From the NCBI GenBank assembly GCA_964627535.1, contig CAZVJW010000010.1:1-64000 (forward strand): 64,000 bases of DNA. Direction: 5' to 3'. The notes below the pieces were generated by a model, which did no database searches, was not told the DNA's origin, and saw only the letters and a list, made by a program, of their open reading frames with translations. Each line of letters starts with the position of its first letter. The stretch's first letter is position 1. Of this stretch, positions 15,506 to 25,152 are shown piece after piece. The DNA comes from UBA1447 sp964627535. GTDB taxonomy: Bacteria; Bacillota; Clostridia; Oscillospirales; Acutalibacteraceae. Made by a program: the position numbers and the translations under genes.

Positions 15506-18500
15506 TTAATGTATCATTTCAAACAAAGGCGGACTGATAGATAGATTAAATATGTTTACATCATATGTCGGTAACCCGACATCTGTTCTAAACGAGTAGA
15601 GAAATAACAATGTAGCCATTCTAGTTTCCATATATCTATCCCCGTACTTACCTTTATATATATCTCCAAAAGTTGTAGGATTGACTGCTTTTTTTACAGC
15701 AATTCGGGTATTATTATCTTTCCAATCATATGCGACATCATCAAAATGATCTGGATGTATAAGCATAATCTGATTTACCCTCCAATTCCCATGTGCCGAG
15801 TAATCCTGAAGCGAATGAAAGCCTTGGCCAAGTAGCTTTAAAGCCTTATCAGTTTTATTTGCCTTCCATTTGATTATCGCTTCTTCATATTTTTCAAAAA
15901 ATATAATTAAACGGGTATCGTCTTCTGCTTCTGTGGAACCACCTCTATTAAAGTGATATTTAAGACCATAAAAAATATTAATAGGTCCTGTTAATGCATT
16001 AGTATCAACACTTTTGTTCGCTTCGGCGATAATATCAGCCTGTGTATGCGTATATTTACATTGTCTCGCCCATTCATGTGTGCCCGGATGAAATTCTCGG
16101 TTCCCCTTCGAATCGTACACGAATTCACATCCATAATGGACATCTGGACCCCAGTAACCTGTATGGTCACTTGTATTAATGGCATCATTGCAGCAATAAG
16201 CACTCAGATTTGAACCGAAAACATCACCCTGTGTTGCTTCAAGAACTTGCGCGTCATCCGCATTAATAAATCTGCCCCAACTCGGGCTGTAATACCTGCT
16301 CTGCAGGTAGTAAATACCCAGTCCTAAATCGTTATCATAGTAATACCCGCGGTAACGCAGGGGGTTCAGTTCGCCGATAGTACCCGCCTCGCTGCCGGTA
16401 ACGGATGTTGGCATGCCCCATTCGTTATAGGTGTAGCTGACGATGATTGCTCCGTTTTCATCCGCGATGCCGGTGATGTCGCCCTGCAAATTCTTGATAT
16501 AAAGGTAAGTTGCCGAGTCGTTTAAGACAAAACCGATGGGGCTGTCGTTTGAATCATAGAGGAAGTACAGAACATCCGTGCCGTCCGTCTGGCTGACCAA
16601 TTTGCCGTCCGCCCACACATAGTCATAGGTTGTTGTTGTCTCAAAATATCCGTTGTCAACTATTTTTTGCGTTCTATGGCCATCGGTGTTGTACTTGAAA
16701 TCAATGGTAAGTGAAAATTGACTGAAAGTGAACTGTGCAAGCTGTCTTCCTGCTGTCCATGTGTATGTTCTGTTGGAAAAGGCTGTTAAATTTCCGATAG
16801 CATCATAGGTCAATGGCGAACCGCTGTATGCTGTCAGTTTATCTTTCCAATTGCTGTCATTATAGGAAAAGCTGGACGTTTGCTCCGCTGTGCCGAGATT
16901 TGTTCCGGTCGTGTAGGCATACTTTACCTTTGATGTTAGATTTCCGCCGTTGTCGTAAATATTAACGAATGTTTTGTTTTGTACCGCGTCGTTTACCCGG
17001 ACGAGCTGCCCGGCCTGATCATAGACATACGAGTATTTCAAAGTTCCGCCGAGGCTGGTGGTCAATATATTGCCGTTGGCGTCGTAGGTATAGGTATATT
17101 CCACGTCGGTTGCGGTGCCCGTTGTTGGGGTGACAACATTCTTATAGCTGCCGACATACTCCGTTGTTCTGTCGCCCGTCCCGTCCTGATAGGTGTATTC
17201 CACCGAAACGGAACCCAGGTTGTTTGTGCCGTCTTTCACCCCAATGGTTCTGTTGACCGGTCTGCCGAAGAAATCCGTTGACGAGGACAGCGCGAGGCTT
17301 GTGCCGCTGCTGGAAACGGTGGAAGCGGAAACGGTTACCCCTGTTGCCTTGTCGTTGGTATCATCAGCCTTGACATAAGTATAAATATATCCATTTGCTG
17401 TTTGTACAAAATTATCATCCTCATCATAACTTGAGGAATATAGGAGTATGCCCTGGCCGGTCTGCGGAATGGTATATATATCATAGCCTTTATCTGTATA
17501 GTAGGTGATTTGATCACTGACATTGTCTGTCACAGAAGTTAAACCGTTTGTTGCGGAGTAAGCATATGTATAGCTCCATGTTGACCCGCCGTCATAGCTT
17601 ATTCCGGTTACATTGTTGCAGCTGTCATAACTATAAGTGATTGTTTGGCCATTGCCATAACTTACGCTTGCAATACGGTCGCAATTTTCACCAGTGCCAT
17701 ACGTGTAATCCACAAAGTTTTGTGTGCCGATATTAACTCCGGTTTGATACCCCCAAAGGCCATACTCAAACGAATAGTCAACATTGTTGCCGGCTGCAAT
17801 CCCGGTTAGCCGGTCATCCTCGTATTCATAGGTGTTGGTTAATGCCGTCCCGGTTGAAAGGTTGGACACGGTTTGTGAAACACCCGCAAGCGCACACATA
17901 GCGTTATAAGTATACTCAACCGTACTGTCAAGGCTGTCCGTAACGTTTGTTAATGTTCCGTTTGCAGTATTATAACCGTATTCTACCACACTTCCCGCAG
18001 AATTAACAGCGCTTGCCAAATAATTTTTATCGGTTGTATAAGAATTTCCGGTAACCATTTCTTTTGTGCCGTTGTCAATGATAGTTGATGTAAGATTCCC
18101 CATACTGTCATAGGTGTTCGTTGTCGTTTCATGGCATTGCAAGCATGTACATGTCTCTTCACTTTCGCATGGGCAATCGCAACCTAAGCCATAAACGCAA
18201 TGCTCCTCTCCGCAAACGCAGTAAGTCGGCGTGTCGTCCTCTTGGCTTGATGCTCCGCCGCTGACCACATCGGTATATGCAACGCGGACATCGGTAAAAT
18301 ATGCTGTATTGATTTGGTTATCATAATCAAGGTAGAGCGTGATTGATGTACATGCGCCTGAAAGGGGAATGCTTGCAGTAACAAACTGCCAGTAGTCAAC
18401 ATACGGTATAAAATCAACCGTTTCTGTTTCGGTTTGTTGTAATGTTGTGTTGTAATATTCGATTCGCAGCCGAAAATTTCCCGTCCCTCCATTATCGACT

Positions 18501-21500
18501 GCTTTTGCTTTTGTCCAGCAGCCGACATCAATAATATCATCCGCCCCGCCTGAGACGGAAAACGACTGAGATATTGATTTTTGTGTGTTTGGACTGCCTG
18601 TTATTTTCATGACATTTACAGTATCTTCAAACTTGGTTTCTGTTGTTGCAATATCCGATGATGTAAGGTTTGTCCCTGTCCAGTTGTTCGGCAGATTGTT
18701 TGTGACGCTGCTCATTTTGCTGTTTTGGAGCACATTGTAAGGTGTCTCCATATCACCGAGTTCCAGTTTTGCGTTATCAAAACAAGCGATACCCGTGCTG
18801 TTGTACAACCATAGATATACATTTACCGTAGGTGTGCTTGCTGTAACATTGATATTTACATTGAGCCGTTCCCAAGCGGTTCCGGTATTTTTAACATAGT
18901 TGCTTGCAATATGCTCTACCGTTGTCCCGCCGCTGTTCTTTGTTTCTATGCTTATTTTTGCGCCGTCATCGCCGGTGCCTACAGCATTAGGCACCTTAAC
19001 ATATGCCGAAAAGGTGTAATTACCCGGGTCAAGATTGGTGAAGCTCTGAACAATACCGATGGTGTCCTTTGATGTGCAGTTCATTTTATATGAGTTGCTG
19101 CCTGTATATTTCACTGTACTGTCAACACCCGGTGAATAGGAAGAACCCTGTACAACGGACCAGTTTGATGACCCGCTTTCAAAACTCGAGTTTAGCAGTA
19201 TATTGTCTTTTTGTTCCTGAATATAGGAGCTGCCGGATAACAGATTATAAGTAGCGTTATCAATTTCGATATCTTCATAGGTGGTTCGCTTGTATTGCCC
19301 TTCATCGTTGTAAGTGCCTATTTTACGCCCGTAATTATCAAATTGCGCAACCTCTATATTGTCATAACTGTCTTCATATGTCCTTTGATAAGGGCTGTCA
19401 TAGGTAATATCCACAACATTGCCCGTTACGCGCGTTGATGATGAATCTAAGGTTGATTCGGTGATTTGCGTAACAGCATTATGGTCGTCATAATCGTATG
19501 AGATTCTGTACCCGTTAATATCAGTGGCACTTTCAATCGAGCATTCCGTATAACTGTAAGAAACCGATTCGCCGTCAGGGTAGGTTGCAGTGGTCAGTTT
19601 GCCAACACCGTTATAGGTATATGTCATTTGTAAATTTGCGGACGAGCTGCCGCTTCCGACAGTAATTGCGTTATTTTGAGCATCAAAAGCCTGTATCGTT
19701 GTTAGGTTGCTTGAGTCGTAAGAAAACCTGTATTCTCTTCCAACACCGTCTGTTATCTTGTCAATCATATAATACAGGGCTTGATTTCCTTCTTTGTAGT
19801 CAATTTGAATCGTCGGCAAATCACCTGTAATGTTTTCATTCGGTGCCGCAGTGATGGTTGCCAGCCTGCCGCACTCTTCAAATGTCATCGTTTCACCCGA
19901 TGATTCTTCAACAATGATACCTTCATAGTCATAGTCGTCAAGCGAGTTCAACTCCGGCACCCACATTGTCAAACCTTTCCCGGTGCTTGTTTTATCGTAT
20001 TGCTCTACCCATTTTTCCATACCGTTCGAAACGGTTTCAGTTTTCTTAAAGTAAGTTATAGCTCCGGTACCGTCAATGTAAAAAATCAAGTCAATCAGAT
20101 TACCGTTTTCGTCAACATAATAATCATCTATACATCCAACGAATCTATGATAATTTGTAAGCCAAACACGCCCATAATCCTCAAAACAAAATGAGAAATA
20201 AACCGAGAAGGCATTTATACGTAAATCTGCTGTTGCAACTGAATAATATTGCTGTATATTGACAGGCATAATATTTCCGTCTATCCCTATTTCATCCCTT
20301 ACAAGATACATCCCGCCGGTAAAATCATTGACGGAAGCTGTGCCGGCTCGTCCAATATTTTGTGTATGGTATTCAAACTTGTCGGTATGACCCGTTGTCT
20401 CAACAAAGCTATATTCAATCACAGGCACATACTGCGTGTTTGAATTCTCCGAAGAATATATTTGAGCACTGTTCATCGATGAGTCATACGCGCTTAGCAT
20501 CACACCCCATTGATATAATCCCCCGCCAAAACAATCCTGGCTTATTGGTAGTGCTTGCGTTATGTCAAAAGAAATCTGCCCAAATGAGTTTATTGGTGCA
20601 ACCCCGCAGTCTATCGGCAGTGTTTCATTAGCAGGGCGGTTGTTGTAAGTTAAGCTGCTTTCTTCCCAACTGCCTGTAACGACTTTTGCCGTTATTGTCA
20701 TAGGCTGTGCAGTTTCACTCACTGCATAAACATTAAGGGTTGCCTTTGATACAACTGCTTTACTTGCCCACAGACCTGTTGAGCTGATGTATGTCCAATA
20801 AGAACCGTCGCTTTTATTGCCAATTGTTGCATATGTCATGTTTCCATAATTTGTACTCTGTTTGTTGGCTGCATCTGAAATATAAGTATCATAAACATCG
20901 CAGTTAGAACTGCAGCTGACAACAGGATCAATGATAATTGGGTATGAACGGCCGCTGTCGTGAAGCCACTCTTTTGACGGGACATACGTTAAAATAAACG
21001 TGCCATCCTTGTTATCATCGAATTTTACTTTGATATCGCCGGAATATGCGGCGTTGTCATCAAACATAAACGGTGCAGGAAGTATGAAAACGGTTTCTTT
21101 ATCCGTATCATAAAATTCTATACTGTTATCCTCCAGCAATACCGCGGTCATATCCGGCGCGGATATTGTAAAACAAAACTTTGCATTTTGTTCAGGTTCT
21201 TCGGTTAGAATAATGTTTTCTTTAACCGAGTCGGGAAGAACCGAATACTCAAAATCAACCCCTTCTTTTATTGACTCGTATTTTACAGTTGCGCTTTTTT
21301 TCTCAAGCTTTGATGCTTTTTGAGCATCTGAAGTCGAATTGTCGATGACTGTTTTTTCTGTTTTTGAGTCAATATGACTATTAAATAGGGAAGTTTTTAC
21401 ATCATCAACTGTGAAAGCAAGTGTATACCCGTCTTTTTCCACTTTTACGGTTTTATCACTGTCTGAAATGCTTTTCGGGAACTCAACGGTAAATGAATTA

Positions 21501-21820
21501 TCGGTATTTTTCAGAACAGCTTTACCGTCAATGATACTTTCAATCAATGAGTTGTCTATATCTTGCCACTCGTTGTCTTCTTCAAAGTGTATTGGAGAAG
21601 CCGAAACAACAGCGGTATAAGTGCCATCCTCACGCTCAAAGACCTTTGTGTATTTATCACGCAAATCTTTACGTTCGCCTTTTATATTGCTTTCGGGTGC
21701 ATTGGATGATATTTCGCTTTCAGGTGCTTTAACTGCGTCTGCTATCATGTTCATTGGCATAACCTGGATTAATAATGCGAAAACCATTGCTAAAGATACA
21801 ACTTTGAGGAAATTCTTCAT
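15506..21820 (-). CDS. Rhs/YD-repeat secreted giant protein with DNRLRE domain and metal-hydrolase-like C-terminal toxin candidate
   Basis: 2104-aa protein with a signal peptide. In order: a unique N-terminal region, a DNRLRE-type domain (about 310-480), a beta-rich region, two carbohydrate-binding-like modules (about 930-1210), a cysteine-rich strip (CVCGEEHCVYGLGCDCPC and following), YD repeats to about 1820, then the Rhs core hallmark ending YYSPSWGRFINADD. The last 240 residues are non-repetitive. They contain GQGFHSLQDYSAHGNW and several spaced His/Asp residues, resembling zinc-dependent phospholipase C / P1 nuclease folds, as expected for a polymorphic toxin tip. I chose ATG 21820, which has GGAGG 8 bp upstream; the upstream ATG overlaps that site. 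Confidence 0.85.
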   Translation of the reverse strand: MKNFLKVVSLAMVFALLIQVMPMNMIADAVKAPESEISSNAPESNIKGERKDLRDKYTKVFEREDGTYTAVVSASPIHFEEDNEWQDIDNSLIESIIDGKAVLKNTDNSFTVEFPKSISDSDKTVKVEKDGYTLAFTVDDVKTSLFNSHIDSKTEKTVIDNSTSDAQKASKLEKKSATVKYESIKEGVDFEYSVLPDSVKENIILTEEPEQNAKFCFTISAPDMTAVLLEDNSIEFYDTDKETVFILPAPFMFDDNAAYSGDIKVKFDDNKDGTFILTYVPSKEWLHDSGRSYPIIIDPVVSCSSNCDVYDTYISDAANKQSTNYGNMTYATIGNKSDGSYWTYISSTGLWASKAVVSKATLNVYAVSETAQPMTITAKVVTGSWEESSLTYNNRPANETLPIDCGVAPINSFGQISFDITQALPISQDCFGGGLYQWGVMLSAYDSSMNSAQIYSSENSNTQYVPVIEYSFVETTGHTDKFEYHTQNIGRAGTASVNDFTGGMYLVRDEIGIDGNIMPVNIQQYYSVATADLRINAFSVYFSFCFEDYGRVWLTNYHRFVGCIDDYYVDENGNLIDLIFYIDGTGAITYFKKTETVSNGMEKWVEQYDKTSTGKGLTMWVPELNSLDDYDYEGIIVEESSGETMTFEECGRLATITAAPNENITGDLPTIQIDYKEGNQALYYMIDKITDGVGREYRFSYDSSNLTTIQAFDAQNNAITVGSGSSSANLQMTYTYNGVGKLTTATYPDGESVSYSYTECSIESATDINGYRISYDYDDHNAVTQITESTLDSSSTRVTGNVVDITYDSPYQRTYEDSYDNIEVAQFDNYGRKIGTYNDEGQYKRTTYEDIEIDNATYNLLSGSSYIQEQKDNILLNSSFESGSSNWSVVQGSSYSPGVDSTVKYTGSNSYKMNCTSKDTIGIVQSFTNLDPGNYTFSAYVKVPNAVGTGDDGAKISIETKNSGGTTVEHIASNYVKNTGTAWERLNVNINVTASTPTVNVYLWLYNSTGIACFDNAKLELGDMETPYNVLQNSKMSSVTNNLPNNWTGTNLTSSDIATTETKFEDTVNVMKITGSPNTQKSISQSFSVSGGADDIIDVGCWTKAKAVDNGGTGNFRLRIEYYNTTLQQTETETVDFIPYVDYWQFVTASIPLSGACTSITLYLDYDNQINTAYFTDVRVAYTDVVSGGASSQEDDTPTYCVCGEEHCVYGLGCDCPCESEETCTCLQCHETTTNTYDSMGNLTSTIIDNGTKEMVTGNSYTTDKNYLASAVNSAGSVVEYGYNTANGTLTNVTDSLDSTVEYTYNAMCALAGVSQTVSNLSTGTALTNTYEYEDDRLTGIAAGNNVDYSFEYGLWGYQTGVNIGTQNFVDYTYGTGENCDRIASVSYGNGQTITYSYDSCNNVTGISYDGGSTWSYTYAYSATNGLTSVTDNVSDQITYYTDKGYDIYTIPQTGQGILLYSSSYDEDDNFVQTANGYIYTYVKADDTNDKATGVTVSASTVSSSGTSLALSSSTDFFGRPVNRTIGVKDGTNNLGSVSVEYTYQDGTGDRTTEYVGSYKNVVTPTTGTATDVEYTYTYDANGNILTTSLGGTLKYSYVYDQAGQLVRVNDAVQNKTFVNIYDNGGNLTSKVKYAYTTGTNLGTAEQTSSFSYNDSNWKDKLTAYSGSPLTYDAIGNLTAFSNRTYTWTAGRQLAQFTFSQFSLTIDFKYNTDGHRTQKIVDNGYFETTTTYDYVWADGKLVSQTDGTDVLYFLYDSNDSPIGFVLNDSATYLYIKNLQGDITGIADENGAIIVSYTYNEWGMPTSVTGSEAGTIGELNPLRYRGYYYDNDLGLGIYYLQSRYYSPSWGRFINADDAQVLEATQGDVFGSNLSAYCCNDAINTSDHTGYWGPDVHYGCEFVYDSKGNREFHPGTHEWARQCKYTHTQADIIAEANKSVDTNALTGPINIFYGLKYHFNRGGSTEAEDDTRLIIFFEKYEEAIIKWKANKTDKALKLLGQGFHSLQDYSAHGNWRVNQIMLIHPDHFDDVAYDWKDNNTRIAVKKAVNPTTFGDIYKGKYGDRYMETRMATLLFLYSFRTDVGLPTYDVNIFNLSISPPLFEMIH

Positions 21821-21871
21821 TTCATATACCTCCATTTTTATTTCGTTAAAATACAGATAGTATTTGTTTAA

Positions 21872-21900
21872 TAATTATCATAGTTTAGAATTCTTGTCAA
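21872..21900 (-). promoter_or_regulatory. Promoter of the Rhs gene
   Basis: On the minus strand a perfect -35 TTGACA (21900-21895) is followed 17 bp later by TAATTA (21877-21872), about 50 bp upstream of the chosen start. The -10 is imperfect. Confidence 0.5.
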
Positions 21901-22078
21901 GCCAATTTGCTCAACAGGGCAGTTTTTATGCCTAAGAGGACGAAATGCTGTTAAAAAATGTTTTCTGTACAAACAACAAACTTTCCGGATTTTCACGCAA
22001 ATATAGAAAATAGAACAAAATATCTAACAAGTCAATGAAGATACAAAGAACCTTCCTATGGTTCAGGATGGTAATTGA

Positions 22079-22371
22079 TACTAATCGACGATGAAAAGCG
22101 TTGTTATACTAAATTACTCGTAAAAACCTAACTAAAAAATCTGCGAAAAACAGCATAATACTATTCTGCATTAAAATGGAGAATAGTATAAATCAAAGCT
22201 TTTGCTTGATTTTTTAGAGGTTTTTTAATCGTGAATTAGTATTAGATTAGCGATAATTTTTTGTGCTGCACAAGGCGGACGACGCTGCTTTGCTGTCGCA
22301 AGGTCAGGAGGACAACGCAGTACGACACAAAAGGACCGCAAAGATTCAATGCGTTTTATCGGTGGTTAGTT
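22079..22371. mobile_element. Second MITE family, copy interrupted by a main-family MITE
   Basis: About 155 bp of element sequence split by MITE copy C. The left end TACTAATCGACGATGAAAAGCG and the right end GCGTTTTATCGGTGGTTAGT form inverted termini. Flanks are TGA on the left and TCA on the right, so the duplication is slightly decayed. The body (CAAGGCGGACGA..., GGACAACGCAGTACG) matches the copy at 30243-30503. Together with copy C and the terminator it accounts for most of the 690-bp gap between the Rhs and MORN genes; I see no gene in that gap. Confidence 0.82.
22107..22241. mobile_element. MITE, main family, long copy C (reverse orientation, with mini-element)
   Basis: A 135-bp element in the opposite orientation to copy A, with TTA duplications at 22104-22106 and 22242-22244. 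It carries the 30-bp mini-element at 22159-22188, flanked by TAA on both sides. It is inserted inside a second-family element. Confidence 0.87.
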
Positions 22372-22391
22372 TCAGCAGAAAAATAACAAAC

Positions 22392-22431
22392 GCACCCGAA
22401 AACCCTTGTTTTACAAAGGTTTTACGGGTGC
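22392..22431 (-). terminator. Terminator of the MORN-repeat gene
   Basis: Long imperfect hairpin (GCACCCG / CGGGTGC outer stem, AAAACC / GGTTTT inner stem) about 100 bp beyond the minus-strand stop. On that strand it is followed by GTTTGTTATTTTT. Confidence 0.6.
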
Positions 22432-22529
22432 TAATTGTATAAAAGTCACATAAATGTAATAGACAGAAATAATCGAAAACTGCTATTTACGGATCGTCAT
22501 TCGATTGTATAAAAATTTAATGAACTGCT

Positions 22530-23033
22530 TTATTCATAGAATCTGTCACGATGAAATTCGCCGGAGTACCTTATCTTTCCGTCTTTGTCATATTCCGTAC
22601 CCTGCCCGTCGCGCATACCGTTTTTCCATTCGCCGGTATATCTGCTGCCGTCTTCATTGGTTTCTGTACCCTGCCCGTTACGCTCGCCGTTTTTCCATTC
22701 ACTGGCATACTTGCGGCCATCATCATATGTGTAGGTTCCGTAACCGTTAAACATAAAAGCTCTGATTTCGCCGGAATAACTGCTTCCGTCCGAAAAATTA
22801 TAGGTTGATTTATAAGATATGGTATAAAAGCCGATAATAATGAGCGAGACGGATGCCAGCACGCATAAAATAAATATGAGATATCTTCTGCGAACTTTCT
22901 TTATTGCTTTGATTTTCTGCTCCTGCTTTTGCTGCAGATGCAGATTTTCACGTTCCATTAACGCATACAGTTTGCATTCGGGGCAAATGTTTTGGCCGTC
23001 ATCAATCGGTGCATTGCATAAAGAGCATTTCAT
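22530..23033 (-). CDS. Zinc-ribbon, single-TM protein with MORN repeats
   Basis: 167-aa protein. The N-terminal zinc ribbon has paired cysteines (CSLC and CPEC), then a charged coil, one membrane helix (about residues 48-70) and four MORN-type repeats (YTYDDGRKYASEWKNGERNG, YTGEWKNGMRDG and similar). MORN repeats usually bind lipids or act as scaffolds; the ribbon should lie in the cytoplasm and the repeats outside. Function unknown. I chose ATG 23033 (GGGAAG 7 bp upstream) over an upstream ATG with no site. It lies downstream of the GH5 gene on the same strand. Confidence 0.75.
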   Translation of the reverse strand: MKCSLCNAPIDDGQNICPECKLYALMERENLHLQQKQEQKIKAIKKVRRRYLIFILCVLASVSLIIIGFYTISYKSTYNFSDGSSYSGEIRAFMFNGYGTYTYDDGRKYASEWKNGERNGQGTETNEDGSRYTGEWKNGMRDGQGTEYDKDGKIRYSGEFHRDRFYE

Positions 23034-23107
23034 AGCAACACTTCCCTTGTCTTTGTTCAAATTCAATATACAGCTAAATCACCGAACATGCAACCGGTTT
23101 CGGAAAA

Positions 23108-24586
23108 TCACAAAGGATTTCCGCTTGTTTCTTCCTTTTTCTTCTGCAATTCTCCCAAGGTGCCCATCCCGACCAGCATCGCTGTTCCGAACACCGAGGT
23201 TATGTTTTCGGGTTTGTTTTCCGAGCCGGTTTGAGGGATTTCAGCTGTTGTTTCCGAAACGGCGGAAATCCTTTTCTCTTGGGGGTTTGATTGCTGTGCG
23301 GGTGTTTCCTTTACCTCGTCCGCTTTCTCAACATAGCCTATCAGATGTTTTTTCATGGTATTTGCAAGTTCTGTGTTCTCGGTAAAGCTGACCGATGTTT
23401 TGCAGGGCTTGCCCCACTTTACCTTCATCTGCTCAAAGCTATCCTCCTGCAGGTTCGCTGCCTCGATTTCGCCGGTAAACAACCAGTCGCTCTTCGAGGT
23501 ATTAAAACCCTTATAGTTCCGGGTGAGCCAGCTCAAGCCGTTTTCGTTGAAGGTGCTTAAGGTGTAGTCCCATAGGCCGCCGGTCTGTAATTCACCCACA
23601 AGAACGGGTACATTCCAGTTTGCGCGGTCATTGATATCTGCTGTTTTTCGATCAATCTCCGGGGTTGTCCAATTATAAACATGCAGCTGGTAGACGATAT
23701 TTTTCCAGCAGAATTTTTTGGGGTCGGGCAGGTTTTGCATATCCCAAATGCCCTCGACTGTAATCATGCGGTTCGGGTCAGCGATTCTGACCGTGTTATA
23801 AAGCTTATTATAAAAACGCCAAAGCTGCTCGTCGTTCTTATTGTCTTCCGTAAAACCGCTCATCGGTTCGTTCAGAAGGTCGAAGGCGGCAATTGCGGGA
23901 TTGCCCTTGAAGTGTTTTGCGATTTCTTTCCAAAGCTCTGTTGTGCGGCAGCGGTATTTTAAGCCGGTAAGGCTGCAGTCAAAAAGTTCGCTCGAATTCA
24001 CCTTGCCGCAGAGGTGGCCGTTGCTCTGAAAGCCCGGCGCGCCATGCATATCAAGAATAACATAGATGCCGCGTTTTCCGCACTCCTTAATAATCCAGTC
24101 AAGTCTTGAAAAGTCGATTTCGCCGTCCTTGTTCTTGATCCAGGTGCCTTTATCATCGCTCTGTAAGTTCCTGTACCAGAAAGGTACGCGCACGCAGTTA
24201 ACACCGAGCTTTTTCAGATATTTGATATCGGATGATGTTATCCAGTTGTCAAGAAAAGTATTGATAAGCTCGTTTGCTTTTTCTTCCCCGAAGCGCCCGA
24301 TGAGTGTTTCGAGCGTGTCATAACAGCCCCAAGCTTTATCCTCGCCGTTGTTGGGGGACATCTGGGATTCCTGCAGCAGCCAGCCGCCGAGGTTAACCCC
24401 GCGCAGAATAACCGGCTGCCCTTTCGCGTTTATAATTGCCCGGCCGTCGGTTTTCAAAAAATCATTTTTATCCAAGGGTATAAGCGCCTGCGTGCTTGAA
24501 ACAGCGCCGGCAATAATACCGGCGGTGGCAGCCAAAACGCCGACTGCGCAGCCGTAACAGATTACTTTGTTAACTTTTCTACGCAT
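23108..24586 (-). CDS. Cell-wall-anchored GH5 glycoside hydrolase (endoglucanase-like)
   Basis: 492-aa exported enzyme with a signal or membrane segment (residues 8-34). The GH5 (cellulase family) barrel has acid/base Glu 240 in LLNEP and nucleophile Glu 332 in VLVGELQ. The start of the barrel (GVNLGGWLLQESQMSP) is typical of beta-glucan-cleaving exo- or endoglucanases. A linker follows, then the sorting signal IPQTG (450-454), a hydrophobic stretch and a basic tail, so it should be sortase-anchored. The class B sortase at 58638 is the only sortase in this window. I chose ATG 24586 (GGAGG 7 bp upstream). The 5' end overlaps the VanZ gene by 25 bp. Confidence 0.9.
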   Translation of the reverse strand: MRRKVNKVICYGCAVGVLAATAGIIAGAVSSTQALIPLDKNDFLKTDGRAIINAKGQPVILRGVNLGGWLLQESQMSPNNGEDKAWGCYDTLETLIGRFGEEKANELINTFLDNWITSSDIKYLKKLGVNCVRVPFWYRNLQSDDKGTWIKNKDGEIDFSRLDWIIKECGKRGIYVILDMHGAPGFQSNGHLCGKVNSSELFDCSLTGLKYRCRTTELWKEIAKHFKGNPAIAAFDLLNEPMSGFTEDNKNDEQLWRFYNKLYNTVRIADPNRMITVEGIWDMQNLPDPKKFCWKNIVYQLHVYNWTTPEIDRKTADINDRANWNVPVLVGELQTGGLWDYTLSTFNENGLSWLTRNYKGFNTSKSDWLFTGEIEAANLQEDSFEQMKVKWGKPCKTSVSFTENTELANTMKKHLIGYVEKADEVKETPAQQSNPQEKRISAVSETTAEIPQTGSENKPENITSVFGTAMLVGMGTLGELQKKKEETSGNPL

Positions 24587-25044
24587 CGTTTTTTCCTCCG
24601 TTTCAAAACATTGAAAACATATACCGTTAGCAAACATAAAATAATACCGGCCGCAGCACCTGCGCTGTCTATACAGATATCAGAGAAACGGCAGGCACGA
24701 CCGGGAATAAAATGCTGGTGTATTTCATCGGTTGCCGAATAAAGCACTGAAAATAAAAATGTAAAATATGGTTTAGGTTTATTCCAAGTGAAGCGGGATG
24801 CAATAAAAACAAATATACCGAGCATAAAGTATTCAAAAGCGTGTGCTGCTTTACGAATGGTGTGGGTGGATATTATTATATTCAACAGTTCTATTATTTT
24901 TTGAAGAAAAGCGGAGCTGAGCTTGGCAGACTCGGAGGCAGGCTGGTTTGAGAGAATGAAAATCATAACCATCCACGAGGCAACGAGCAGCCATGTAAAA
25001 AAGCATAAAATGAATATTTTTCTTTTTCGGATATCAGAACTCAT
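24562..25044 (-). CDS. VanZ family membrane protein
   Basis: 160-aa protein with about four membrane helices and the VanZ-like features IRKAAHAFEYFMLG and SATDEIHQHFIPGRACRFSDICIDSAGA. The family is named after a teicoplanin-resistance gene but is widespread, and its role is mostly unknown, possibly in the cell envelope. Its 3' end overlaps the GH5 start, suggesting translational coupling. Confidence 0.88.
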   Translation of the reverse strand: MSSDIRKRKIFILCFFTWLLVASWMVMIFILSNQPASESAKLSSAFLQKIIELLNIIISTHTIRKAAHAFEYFMLGIFVFIASRFTWNKPKPYFTFLFSVLYSATDEIHQHFIPGRACRFSDICIDSAGAAAGIILCLLTVYVFNVLKRRKKRCVEKLTK

Positions 25045-25152
25045 TTATGTTGAAATCCCTTTCCGTGTCGGTATACCGCTGATATTCGACCCTTGCTTTT
25101 TTCAGGGGTACGGATACCATCCCTTTTTTGCCGGTCATTATTTGATATTTAT

